Below the pieces are notes generated by a model that saw only the letters and a program-made list of their open reading frames with translations, was not told where the DNA came from and did not search any database. From assembly GCA_018646825.1 (NCBI GenBank), contig JABGUA010000197.1, positions 1 through 23,192 of the forward strand: a stretch of 23,192 nucleotides of DNA, read 5' to 3'. The DNA is from Piscirickettsiaceae bacterium. GTDB lineage: Bacteria; Pseudomonadota; Gammaproteobacteria; Nitrosococcales; Methylophagaceae. Shown piece after piece: positions 8,183-15,158 of the stretch; position 1 is the stretch's first letter; the number at the start of each line of letters is the position of its first letter. Made by a program: the position numbers and the translations under genes.

Positions 8183-8725
8183 ATGATGAAAAAAAGCAGC
8201 TCAATTTTACTCTTACTCTTTATTTTCATGACTTCCATGATTTCGGGCTGTAACAAAATGTCTATTGAACAGTACCAAAGCAGGTCACCCCATTTTGTGC
8301 TGGAAGAATACTTCCTTGGACAAACCCGTGCTTGGGGTATATTTCAGAACCGTAGTGGCGAAGTTGAACGCCAATTTACCGTCGATATCTTGGGTAAAAT
8401 GGTCGATGGGAACCTTGTACTCGAGGAAGATTTTATCTATGCCGACGGCACCTTAGATCGTCGCGTTTGGACCATTACTAAAATTGATGAGCACAACTAT
8501 GAAGGTCGCGCCTCAGATGTGATTGGCCATGCGACGGGTAAAGCCTACGGTAATGCCTTGAGCTGGGCCTACACACTAGACTTACCTTATAAAGATGCGA
8601 CGGTGAAAGTGCAGTTCGACGACTGGATGTTTTTACAAGAAGATGGTGTGCTCATTAACCGGGCTAAGATGACCAAGTTTGGTGTTTTTTTAGGCGAAGT
8701 AACGCTTGTTTTTCAGAGGCCATAA
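8183..8725 (+). CDS. DUF3833 family lipoprotein
   Basis: 180-residue protein with a type II signal peptide: a Lys-rich start, a hydrophobic core and the lipobox I-S-G-C, so the mature protein is membrane-anchored in the periplasm. DUF3833 motifs are visible: P-x-F-x-L-E-E-Y-F-L-G and A-W-G-I-F-Q-N-R-S-G, then the G-R-A-S-D-V-I-G-x-A-x-G region and the D-D-W-M-F-L segment. The family is found with Cfa/FAD stress clusters; biochemical function is unknown. I chose ATG 8183 because GAGG at 8173-8176 is well spaced and the signal peptide starts there; the frame stays open back to 8117 but that extension lies inside the MFS gene. Confidence 0.87.
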   Translation: MMKKSSSILLLLFIFMTSMISGCNKMSIEQYQSRSPHFVLEEYFLGQTRAWGIFQNRSGEVERQFTVDILGKMVDGNLVLEEDFIYADGTLDRRVWTITKIDEHNYEGRASDVIGHATGKAYGNALSWAYTLDLPYKDATVKVQFDDWMFLQEDGVLINRAKMTKFGVFLGEVTLVFQRP

Positions 8726-9277
8726 ATGATGATAAAGCCCATTTTTTTTGTTTTGCTCTGCTATTCTCTGCTAATGAATATCAGTTGGGCGGCACCGCAT
8801 TCCCACCCCGACTTTCAATCGACCCGCGATGACATTGAATTAAAATCGACTGCGACAGCAACTTGGCTGGCTTTTATTGAAGTTTATGATGCCGCTTTAT
8901 ATGCCCAGCCAGATGCACAGGCAGAAAACGTTTTAAATGGTAATGGGCCCTTTTCTCTTGAGATCCTTTATAAAGTTTCACTCTCAAAGTCTCAATTGAT
9001 CGAAGGCGCTGATGTTGCTCTCGGCCGCCAACATAGCGAGCAACAACGTGCCTCGTATCAAAGTGATGTTGATGCCTTGCATGCTTTTTATCAAGATGTC
9101 ACTGAGGGCGACCGCTTCCGCCTTGATATTGCGCCAACTGATGGCTTATCGCTGTTTTTTAATGATCAATTAGTTTATCAAAATACCAGCATCGATTTTG
9201 CGCGCTACTATGTCGGTTTATGGCTAGCAGAGAATCCTTTGTCTGACCGTGTAAGACTAGGATTACTGGATTGGTAA
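8726..9277 (+). CDS. Chalcone-isomerase-like exported protein
   Basis: 183-residue protein with a cleavable signal peptide (hydrophobic stretch about 5-21, cleavage near A-W-A-A, residues 20-23). The rest resembles the bacterial chalcone-isomerase-like family: T-W-L-A-F-I-E-V-Y-D-A-A-L-Y, L-E-I-L-Y-K, and the C-terminal Y-V-G-L-W-L-x-E-N-P-L-S-D. In eukaryotes relatives bind fatty acids, which would suit a lipid cluster, but no activity is shown for these bacterial members. The ATG follows the DUF3833 stop directly. It is the last gene of the plus-strand operon and its stop abuts the stop of the convergent SnoaL-like gene (9278), with no hairpin between. Confidence 0.85.
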   Translation: MMIKPIFFVLLCYSLLMNISWAAPHSHPDFQSTRDDIELKSTATATWLAFIEVYDAALYAQPDAQAENVLNGNGPFSLEILYKVSLSKSQLIEGADVALGRQHSEQQRASYQSDVDALHAFYQDVTEGDRFRLDIAPTDGLSLFFNDQLVYQNTSIDFARYYVGLWLAENPLSDRVRLGLLDW

Positions 9278-9703
9278 TTAACTGGCAGCTTGGCGGCGAA
9301 TAAAGCGTAATAGGCTGCCAATAACAGGTAATTTCATATAAAACTGCTCGCTGGCATCCCAATAATCGATATGTTCAGTCACCAAACCAGAGGCATCAAA
9401 CACCACCCGACTGACGCCGACCAATTTTAATGGTTTCGCTTTTAGCTCAGCCGTGAATTGCCATTTTATATAAGCAACATCTCCATTGGAAACCGCTTCT
9501 TCAATGATAAATTTAGGCACTGCCAATGTGTCAAACATATGATAAAAAATGGTGCTAATCCGCTCAACACCAACAACATCATTAAATGGATCCTTAAAAT
9601 GGGCTTGATTGGCAAAAAACTCAGGGAGCCTCACTAAATCTTCTCTTGTCATCTGCTCATAAAATACGACGTAAGCATCTAATGTATCTTGTTGTGAGGC
9701 CAT
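9278..9703 (-). CDS. SnoaL/NTF2-like protein
   Basis: 141-residue single-domain cone-shaped alpha+beta barrel of the nuclear transport factor 2/SnoaL type. Typical segments are the N-terminal helix with Y-E-Q-M-T-R-E-D-L (about 14-22), F-K-D-P-F-N-D-V-V-G (about 36-45) and the late H-I-D-Y-W-D-A-S-E-Q strand. Members of this exact type sit beside the SDR in Cfa/FAD clusters and may bind a small hydrophobic ligand; the reaction is unknown. Its ATG (9703) immediately follows the SDR stop, so the two are co-translated. It faces the plus-strand operon tail to tail. Confidence 0.85.
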   Translation of the reverse strand: MASQQDTLDAYVVFYEQMTREDLVRLPEFFANQAHFKDPFNDVVGVERISTIFYHMFDTLAVPKFIIEEAVSNGDVAYIKWQFTAELKAKPLKLVGVSRVVFDASGLVTEHIDYWDASEQFYMKLPVIGSLLRFIRRQAAS

Positions 9704-10510
9704 CTATTTACCCGTTACTTTGCTAATAAGAAAGAAATAAAGTCGGTATGGTAAACAGCGTAGCATTTTCAGAATATAAGTGAACCGTTTGGGAAATGTG
9801 ATTTCAAAACCGGTTGAATCTAGCGCTTGCACTATTCTATCCGCTGCTTCTGTTGGAGTTATTTCTGCTGGCATTTTGAAACTGTTTTGTGCTGTTAATT
9901 GTGTTGTCACAAAACCAGGGTTGACCACTCTTAGCAAAACACCTTGCTGCTTCAAGGGCATATATAATGCTTCGGCAAAGTTAATGAGTGCTGCTTTGCT
10001 TGCCCCATAAGGCGCTGCGTCGGGTAAACCCCGATAGCCCGCAACACTGGACATCAGCAAGACTTGCCCTGACGCACGTGCTTGCATCGCAGGTAAAACA
10101 CTCGCTAGTCCATTCATCACGCCTAGGTAATTAACCTGATTCAACTTATAGATCAAATCAAGGTTGAACTCTTCTAAAGGCATCGGAGTGTAATCTCCAG
10201 CGTTCAGAACGACTAAGTCGGGTAAACCATAATCGTCACATAATGTATTAAAAACCTGCTGACTTTGGATCCTGTCTGTAACGTCTAAAAGCAGATAAGT
10301 TATTTGCTGACTTTTCGCTACAACTGCCTGGAGTTTTTGCTCTGTTCGGCCAGAAATCACCACTTGCCAATCCTCCTTATCTAAGGCCAGTGCCAATGCT
10401 TCCCCAATACCAGTGCCGCCGCCAGTGATCCAAGCTGACTTGTTATGCAATTTGCTCGTGTTTTGCACCATTATGTCCTTTGTCATTTTATCGTTTGACT
10501 CAACGAGCAC
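9704..10510 (-). CDS. Short-chain dehydrogenase/reductase of the Cfa cluster
   Basis: 268-residue classical SDR. Cofactor motif T-G-G-G-T-G-I-G (29-36), N-A-G (103-105), catalytic Ser near 154-155 and Y168-x3-K172 are all present, so it should be an active NAD(P)-dependent oxidoreductase. The substrate is unknown; the neighbours suggest a lipid or aldehyde. The longest frame starts at GTG 10510 with AGGA 9 nt upstream. ATG 10471 (residue 14) has AAGGA only 4 nt upstream and also keeps the fold, so the true start may be there. Its promoter must lie between 10511 and about 10700, a region shared with sRNA copy 2, whose terminator stands 88 nt upstream. Confidence 0.88.
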   Translation of the reverse strand: MLVESNDKMTKDIMVQNTSKLHNKSAWITGGGTGIGEALALALDKEDWQVVISGRTEQKLQAVVAKSQQITYLLLDVTDRIQSQQVFNTLCDDYGLPDLVVLNAGDYTPMPLEEFNLDLIYKLNQVNYLGVMNGLASVLPAMQARASGQVLLMSSVAGYRGLPDAAPYGASKAALINFAEALYMPLKQQGVLLRVVNPGFVTTQLTAQNSFKMPAEITPTEAADRIVQALDSTGFEITFPKRFTYILKMLRCLPYRLYFFLISKVTGK

Positions 10511-10597
10511 CGACTAGTTTCCTAGAAGGTATTCTGGGACCTATTATTTTATTGAAACTGGGAGAATGAACTGTTCTTTATCGCTTGCCAGCGACAT

Positions 10598-10628
10598 AAA
10601 AAAAGGGCAGCCTGAACGGGGCTGCCCT
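10598..10628 (-). terminator. Intrinsic terminator of sRNA copy 2
   Basis: A 9-bp stem AGGGCAGCC/GGCTGCCCT (10620-10628 with 10604-10612 on the minus strand) with a 7-nt loop, followed on the minus strand by seven U (10604-10598). It is homologous to the terminator at 3176-3208, with compensating base changes within the stem. Confidence 0.87.
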
Positions 10629-10694
10629 CAAACACATTACTACGAGAGATATCAATCAACCTTAAATTTAAGTGGAGGCAAGATTTAATCGATA
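10598..10694 (-). ncRNA. Putative sigma54-dependent sRNA, copy 2 (CCUCC-containing)
   Basis: Predicted RNA of about 97 nt, homologous to the RNA at 3176-3275. It shares the 18-nt block with CCUCC (10665-10682), UUUGAGG just before the terminator stem, and the stem itself. After the CCUCC block it has a self-complementary CTTAAATTTAAG. There is no ORF. Both copies lie on the minus strand at the outer edges of the Cfa cluster, about 7.4 kb apart. The 5' end is inferred from the promoter at 10705-10721. Confidence 0.68.
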
Positions 10695-10704
10695 ATTAAT
10701 GCAT

Positions 10705-10721
10705 TTCACATTGCGTGCCAA
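10705..10721 (-). promoter_or_regulatory. Sigma54-like promoter of sRNA copy 2
   Basis: The minus strand reads TTGGCACGCAATGTGAA, matching the 17-mer of copy 1 except at positions 9 and 17. The -24 element is perfect. The -12 element has GA in place of GC, as in copy 1. Confidence 0.55.
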
Positions 10722-10783
10722 GTAAACAAACTATTACAAATCAATGACTTAATTGGAGGCGCCATTTCATTTTTTGTGTTGTA

Positions 10784-10821
10784 CGCACAGTGTTAGTGCA
10801 CAACTGATGTCATTTGGTTCA
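10784..10821 (-). promoter_or_regulatory. Paired NtrC-like enhancer sites, copy 2
   Basis: The strong site at 10784-10800 has GCAC-N7-GTGC. The weaker site at 10805-10821 reads TGAACCA...ATCA on the minus strand. Centres are 21 bp apart and lie near -98 and -119 of the predicted start, the same spacing as copy 1. Over this block the two copies are more alike than in most of the surrounding DNA. Confidence 0.55.
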
Positions 10822-11374
10822 TTTTGATCTGTATTTTGTTATTTTTATGTGAACCGCGTCTCAATTTCAGCGGCGCTATAAAATCAATTAAGCCAGAATT
10901 TGGAGGATAAATAATTAGGTTTGAAACGCGAAAGGCTGTCATATACATTCGTTATCTTTCATATTAGTACTCAGGTTATCGCGAACTAAATTGATTAAAT
11001 CATCCCAAAACTGGTGAAGTTATAACTAAGTATCATTTCGTCACGGTTATTTTGTGATGCTGATCACTACAGTTTTGCTATTTATGGTCGATAATTTACT
11101 TTAACGAATCAAGACATTTATATTATCAATCATAATGCTAGCGAAGAACCAACTGACTTAACAATGCGACATTGACGTCCAGAAAGACCATCGAAGGATT
11201 TCACGTTTTACCAAGGGTTTTATCATAATGAAAAAGCAACTCACCCGCATATTTTTAAATTCAGGCTTGATATGACAAAAAACCCGTCACAGGTAGGTGC
11301 AATAAAACTTTAGCTTACCCCACCTTAATGTAGTGAGCCCTTTCCCTCGGATCTTTCCTTAAGGATTTTGTCAG
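10822..11374. other. Gene-less stretch with CRP-type promoter and no credible ORF
   Basis: About 550 bp between the sRNA enhancers and the end of the ten-gene minus-strand operon. No coding region is supported. A plus-strand ATG at 11229 opens only 15 codons (MKKQLTRIFLNSGLI) after an AGGG, possibly a remnant. A CRP-like promoter lies at 11053-11095. Just beyond the operon's last stop, 11280-11340 can form only a weak hairpin (AGGTGGG with CCTACCT on the minus strand) some distance before a T6 run; it may be a poor terminator for that operon. Confidence 0.45.
11053..11095 (+). promoter_or_regulatory. CRP/Vfr-like site with -10 element (class II spacing)
   Basis: TGTGA-TGCTGA-TCACT at 11053-11068 matches the CRP consensus TGTGA-N6-TCACA except the last base. 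On the plus strand GATAAT follows at 11090-11095, placing a start near 11102 and the CRP centre near -41.5, the class II geometry. The transcript would run into DNA without a recognisable gene. The palindrome could also serve the minus strand. Confidence 0.45.
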
Positions 11375-12058
11375 TTAAAATTCATACTCGGCTAGAAAAC
11401 GCCAAGTCTTGTCAGGTGAGCTATTATTGATACCAAAAATGACCCCGGCTTCCCAATGTAGCTTCTTACCTGAGCCTATCCTCACATCCCCCATCAGGAC
11501 AGGCCCTAAACTGCGTGTATTTTGCCCCGCATAAAACTCAATAGCCGGTTCTATATAAGGTGAATAACGGTAGCGTGATTGTAATGCTAGCGCTGTCTCG
11601 AACTCAGATTCGATACGACTATGCTCATAAATTCCCCAGATATTGGCAGTGCCAACCCAACGGCCCCACTCTTTTTCTAGCAGTAGGCCTGCTGCCAATT
11701 CCCAGGCATCATCCTGTTCTTCGTATTCAATTTCGGTAATCAGGCCCCAATCTACGGCAAATTCACCCTGCTCCGATAATTGCCACTTTAGTTCTATCTC
11801 AATCGCTTCTATTTCTATATCAGCGTCGTCATTATCTTCTGCTATCAAATAGACTTCGGCAAATAATCGATCAGACATGGCTTTCCCAAAGCCTAAACGG
11901 TGCAGCTGTTGACCATCAGCTGAAATCATACGCCATTCAATCTCATGTTCTAATGCTTGTACATAAGGATGATAAACCTTATCTATTGCTACATCATCCG
12001 CTAAGCCAACCAAGGGTAAACTAGCTAACACAACTGCAAAACAGACGCGTCTGATCAT
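11375..12058 (-). CDS. Outer-membrane-like exported protein of the FTR1 operon
   Basis: 227-residue protein with a signal peptide (hydrophobic core about 5-18, cleavage near G-L-A-D, residues 18-21). The mature part has alternating hydrophobic/polar residues in many short segments and ends Y-E-F, the C-terminal aromatic signature of outer-membrane beta-barrels. The first half contains a very acidic tract (E-D-N-D-D-A-D-I-E-I-E-A-I-E-I-E, about 74-89), which could bind metal. I recognise no named family. Its ATG overlaps the FTR1 stop (ATGA) and it is the last gene of the ten-gene operon. An outer-membrane partner for the iron transporter is a reasonable inference. Confidence 0.7.
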   Translation of the reverse strand: MIRRVCFAVVLASLPLVGLADDVAIDKVYHPYVQALEHEIEWRMISADGQQLHRLGFGKAMSDRLFAEVYLIAEDNDDADIEIEAIEIELKWQLSEQGEFAVDWGLITEIEYEEQDDAWELAAGLLLEKEWGRWVGTANIWGIYEHSRIESEFETALALQSRYRYSPYIEPAIEFYAGQNTRSLGPVLMGDVRIGSGKKLHWEAGVIFGINNSSPDKTWRFLAEYEF

Positions 12059-12834
12059 GCTGTTTTTCCAGATACTGTAGAAGAAAGGAAAGTCGAAACC
12101 GTTAGTACTCCTGCCAGTAGAATACTCACGCTATAACAAACAAACTGAACTAAGGTGGGTGTCGATTCATAGCCAATCAAGGCATATAACAGCTGGCCAA
12201 ACAAAGACCGCTCATCAACAAGGAAAGTACTATCCCATATCGCGCCCTGACTCGAAATAAGATCGGCTTGAGTCAGTAGCTGAATAGCTTGGGAAACCAT
12301 GCCTCCCGCAATTAACACCAAAAGAAACAAGCCAAATACCAGGCCAACATCTAGGCGTGCATAAGCTATAGTGTAATAAAATAAAACACCGACGCTCAAC
12401 CCGATTCCTGCACCAATAATGCTGCCAATGATCACATTAGAAAATAAATCAGGTACCGATATAAACCCAACTAAATAAGTGAATATTTCTGAGGCCTCTC
12501 GCACAGATGCAAACACCACACAGCCTATCATGGTCAAAATTGCCCATGACTTGGTCTTCGGATATTTCAATAGAATGATGGTCAATAAAATAAAGAAATA
12601 AATCAATAAATGGAGCCCTGCATTGACTAACTCTTGGCCCACGCCATCAAAGTACGACGATATAACGGTAAGCTGGCTAGCATAAATTCCAGCGAAAACT
12701 AATCCAACAAAGACCGCGGGAAACAGCCATTGCTTTGACAATCCTTGATTTTGACTTAGCGCCAATAGCACACTGATAATCAACGCTGCTTCCAATACTT
12801 CACGTAAAACAAAAATAACAGAATTTAACAACAT
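12055..12834 (-). CDS. FTR1-family high-affinity iron permease
   Basis: 259-residue polytopic inner-membrane protein with about seven hydrophobic helices. It carries both diagnostic iron-binding R-E-x-x-E motifs, REVLE at 11-15 in TM1 and REASE at 112-116, as in yeast Ftr1p and bacterial EfeU/FtrC. It should import iron across the inner membrane. The adjacent periplasmic cupredoxin suggests an FtrABCD/EfeUOB-like system, though no P19/EfeM or peroxidase subunit is present, so it is a minimal version. It starts 1 bp after the cupredoxin stop and overlaps the next gene by 4 bp. Confidence 0.92.
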   Translation of the reverse strand: MLLNSVIFVLREVLEAALIISVLLALSQNQGLSKQWLFPAVFVGLVFAGIYASQLTVISSYFDGVGQELVNAGLHLLIYFFILLTIILLKYPKTKSWAILTMIGCVVFASVREASEIFTYLVGFISVPDLFSNVIIGSIIGAGIGLSVGVLFYYTIAYARLDVGLVFGLFLLVLIAGGMVSQAIQLLTQADLISSQGAIWDSTFLVDERSLFGQLLYALIGYESTPTLVQFVCYSVSILLAGVLTVSTFLSSTVSGKTA

Positions 12835-12835
12835 G

Positions 12836-13165
12836 TTATTTCACCAAAACCTTACCTTGTGCCGTCTTTGGGAAAAACTCACCAAAAAAAGGATAAATGC
12901 CGGCTTTCAAAGGACCAATAAAAATGACTGCTTGACTATGGCCCGGTATGACTTTTTCTCTATTAAGCTCATAACTTTCAAATTCTTCGGCCGTCGGATC
13001 ATGATTGGTGATTTGTACTTTCACTTTTGTATCTACTGGGATCACTAACTCAGCGGGGTAAAATAAATGATCACGAATTTCTAATTCGACAATAGGTGCT
13101 GCTGCTACATTGAAGCTACTCAGTAATAATAGACCCGTTAAAAATGCAAGCAGACATTGTGTCAT
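12836..13165 (-). CDS. Cupredoxin-like periplasmic protein paired with FTR1
   Basis: 109-residue exported protein: signal peptide with hydrophobic core about 3-20 and cleavage around N-V-A-A-A. The mature domain is a single cupredoxin fold (I-T-N-H-D-P-T-A-E-E-F-E-S, then K-A-G-I-Y-P-F-F-G-E-F-F and K-G-K-V-L-V-type end). It resembles the N-terminal domain of EfeO and the small cupredoxins next to FTR1 permeases, which handle iron or copper in the periplasm. The usual Cys-His type 1 copper set is not evident. A GTG at 13180 would lengthen it by five residues, overlapping the kinase by 14 bp; ATG 13165, one base after the kinase stop, gives a cleaner signal peptide. Confidence 0.83.
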   Translation of the reverse strand: MTQCLLAFLTGLLLLSSFNVAAAPIVELEIRDHLFYPAELVIPVDTKVKVQITNHDPTAEEFESYELNREKVIPGHSQAVIFIGPLKAGIYPFFGEFFPKTAQGKVLVK

Positions 13166-13166
13166 T

Positions 13167-14501
13167 TTATGCGCCTGCACTTAAAGGAAAACGAATCACA
13201 ACTTTTAATCCGCCTAATGGTTCAGAACGCATTAAATCAAGACTCGCATGATGCAACTCTGCAATGTGGTGAACAATGGCTAAACCCAACCCACATCCTG
13301 TCACCTGTGACTCATGTTGATCACCACCAACGCGGTAAAAGCGTTTGAACACACGCTGATACTCTTCTTCTGAGATACCGGGCCCAGAATCCTCAACAAA
13401 ACAGAGAATCTGTTCCGCATCACACTGTATCGTCACGATAATTTGACTCTTTTCTGGACTATATTTATGTGCATTGCTAATGAGATTTTGGAATAAAGCC
13501 TTGAGTGCAAACTCGCTTCCAACCATCATACAAGGTGACTCTCCCACTAGACTGACCTGTTGTCTTTTAGCATGAATAGCGGCATATTGCTCAGCCATTA
13601 CCGCCTGAATTAACACGCATAAATCAAGTGTCGATTGTGCCACCAATGCATGCTCCGATGAATGTCGGTATAACGATAAAACTTGCTCGACAACATGGCC
13701 CATTCGATCAATACCCGATGACATTGGGCTTAAGGCTTGTTGATCAATCGCTTTATTCATTTGCAGATTATGCATCTGAACTTTTAGGTTACTGATCGGG
13801 GTACGTAACTCATGGGCAGCATCAGCAGAAAACTGTTGCTCTCTGGTAAAAGCCGCACTCAGGCGAGCTAACAGTGCATTGACTGTCGTGACAAGTTGGG
13901 ATAGCTCTTTGGGTGTTTCTGCCATATTGATAGGACTTAAATCATCGGCTTGTTTTTGATTCAGTTGCTTATTTAAGGCACGTAATGGTCTCAGGCCTAA
14001 GCCAATTGCTGCCCAAATGATTAAAGCTAAAATAGGCAATGTGACAACAATAGGTTTGATCGATGCTAAGACAACATTTTCTGCCAAGCTATAGCGTATA
14101 TCTGCCCGCTCTGCTGCTACGACCCAACGGTTTAAATGGTGGTCTCGCAATAAAAATGTACGCCAACGATAGCCATTAAAATTGCTGTCTTTAAATTTAA
14201 CCTCGTCATTAAGATCAAATAACGGCTGCTCAGGTGCATTATTGGAATGGGCTAACAAAGCCAGATCATCCGACCAAACTTGGAAAAATATCGTTGGGGA
14301 TTGTTCAAATACACTGGCTGTCCGCGGCTCAGTATCTTGATTGGCATTGGCAATGATCTCAGCCATATTTTTTAAACGGGCATCAAATAATAACTCGGCC
14401 TTTTCGATACTAGATTGATAACCCTGCAATAAAGACAAAAAAGTCATCAATGTAATGATGGCGACCAACACCAACAATAGATAAAGACGGATTGATTTCA
14501 T
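13167..14501 (-). CDS. QseC/PmrB-type sensor histidine kinase
   Basis: 444-residue inner-membrane sensor kinase. TM1 spans about 5-25, a periplasmic domain about 28-145, and TM2 about 146-170, then a HAMP-like linker. The H-box A-D-A-A-H-E-L-R-T-P has phospho-acceptor His230. The ATPase domain shows N-box N-L-I-S-N-A-H-K-Y-S, G1 D-S-G-P-G-I, F-box F-K-R-F-Y-R and G2 G-L-G-L-A-I-V. One E-x-x-E (33-36) lies just outside TM1. Iron-sensing PmrB uses such motifs, but one copy is also normal in QseC relatives. It starts with a 4-bp ATGA overlap with the response regulator. Its position in an operon with FTR1 suggests a metal-related signal. Confidence 0.92.
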   Translation of the reverse strand: MKSIRLYLLLVLVAIITLMTFLSLLQGYQSSIEKAELLFDARLKNMAEIIANANQDTEPRTASVFEQSPTIFFQVWSDDLALLAHSNNAPEQPLFDLNDEVKFKDSNFNGYRWRTFLLRDHHLNRWVVAAERADIRYSLAENVVLASIKPIVVTLPILALIIWAAIGLGLRPLRALNKQLNQKQADDLSPINMAETPKELSQLVTTVNALLARLSAAFTREQQFSADAAHELRTPISNLKVQMHNLQMNKAIDQQALSPMSSGIDRMGHVVEQVLSLYRHSSEHALVAQSTLDLCVLIQAVMAEQYAAIHAKRQQVSLVGESPCMMVGSEFALKALFQNLISNAHKYSPEKSQIIVTIQCDAEQILCFVEDSGPGISEEEYQRVFKRFYRVGGDQHESQVTGCGLGLAIVHHIAELHHASLDLMRSEPLGGLKVVIRFPLSAGA

Positions 14502-15157
14502 GATGAATTAATAATGTAGCCAATGCCTCGCAGCGTAGTGATGAAGTCTATAGGCAGCTTTTTTCGCAGATGGTGAATGTGCACCTCTATCGTATTACTC
14601 GCCACTTCATCGCCCCAACTATAGAGTTTTGCTTCTAAACTATCCTTCGTTTGAACTCGGTCAACATTTTCTATTAACACTTTTAACAACATATATTCTC
14701 GCCGTGAAAGAGAGATGCTGTCGCCATTAACGAATGCTTTATGTCCCGCCGTATCCAAGCTGACATTTTTTAATGTCAGCGCCGCATGCTTGAATGTACT
14801 TGCCCTTCGCTCAAAGGTTCTAATTCTCGCTAATAGCTCAGCAACATCAAAAGGCTTAGCGAGATAATCATCTGCACCTTGGTCAAGTCCAACCACTTTA
14901 TCTTCAATCGTGGCCCTTGCCGTTAACAATAAGATCGGTAAATCAGCGCTCACTTTTCGGATTGCTTTTAATACCGCAATACCATCCATATCAGGTAGGC
15001 CTAAGTCGAGAATTAACATATCAGGCAATGCCGCCTCAACCGCCGTTATGGCTAAACGGCCTTGATTCAGATGGTTCACTGATAGCCCCTGCTCCGATAA
15101 GGCTTGGACTAAGCCTTGAGCTAAAGCGTGATCATCTTCTACTAATAATATTTGCAT
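14498..15157 (-). CDS. OmpR/PhoB-family response regulator (QseB/PmrA type)
   Basis: 219-residue two-domain regulator. The receiver has the acidic pair E7-D8-D9, phospho-acceptor D51 (L-I-L-D-L-G-L-P-D-M-D-G), T79 and K101 (L-A-K-P-F). The winged-helix DNA-binding domain spans about 125-219 (L-S-R-R-E-Y-M-L-L; the terminal wing reads T-L-R-G-I-G-Y-I-I). It is the cognate partner of the kinase that follows and overlaps it. PmrA/QseB-type regulators bind YTTAAK-N5-YTTAAK direct repeats, and such a box lies over the operon's own promoter at 19540-19556, so autoregulation of the whole operon is likely. Confidence 0.92.
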   Translation of the reverse strand: MQILLVEDDHALAQGLVQALSEQGLSVNHLNQGRLAITAVEAALPDMLILDLGLPDMDGIAVLKAIRKVSADLPILLLTARATIEDKVVGLDQGADDYLAKPFDVAELLARIRTFERRASTFKHAALTLKNVSLDTAGHKAFVNGDSISLSRREYMLLKVLIENVDRVQTKDSLEAKLYSWGDEVASNTIEVHIHHLRKKLPIDFITTLRGIGYIINSS

Positions 15158-15158
15158 A

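Noticed and set aside
10754..10758. A second GGAGG/CCUCC near sRNA copy 2
   Set aside because: It lies upstream of the predicted promoter, outside the RNA, and has no counterpart in copy 1.
3176..10821. Composite mobile element bounded by the direct repeats
   Set aside because: No transposase, terminal inverted repeats or target duplications are visible; the repeats have regulatory and terminator structure.
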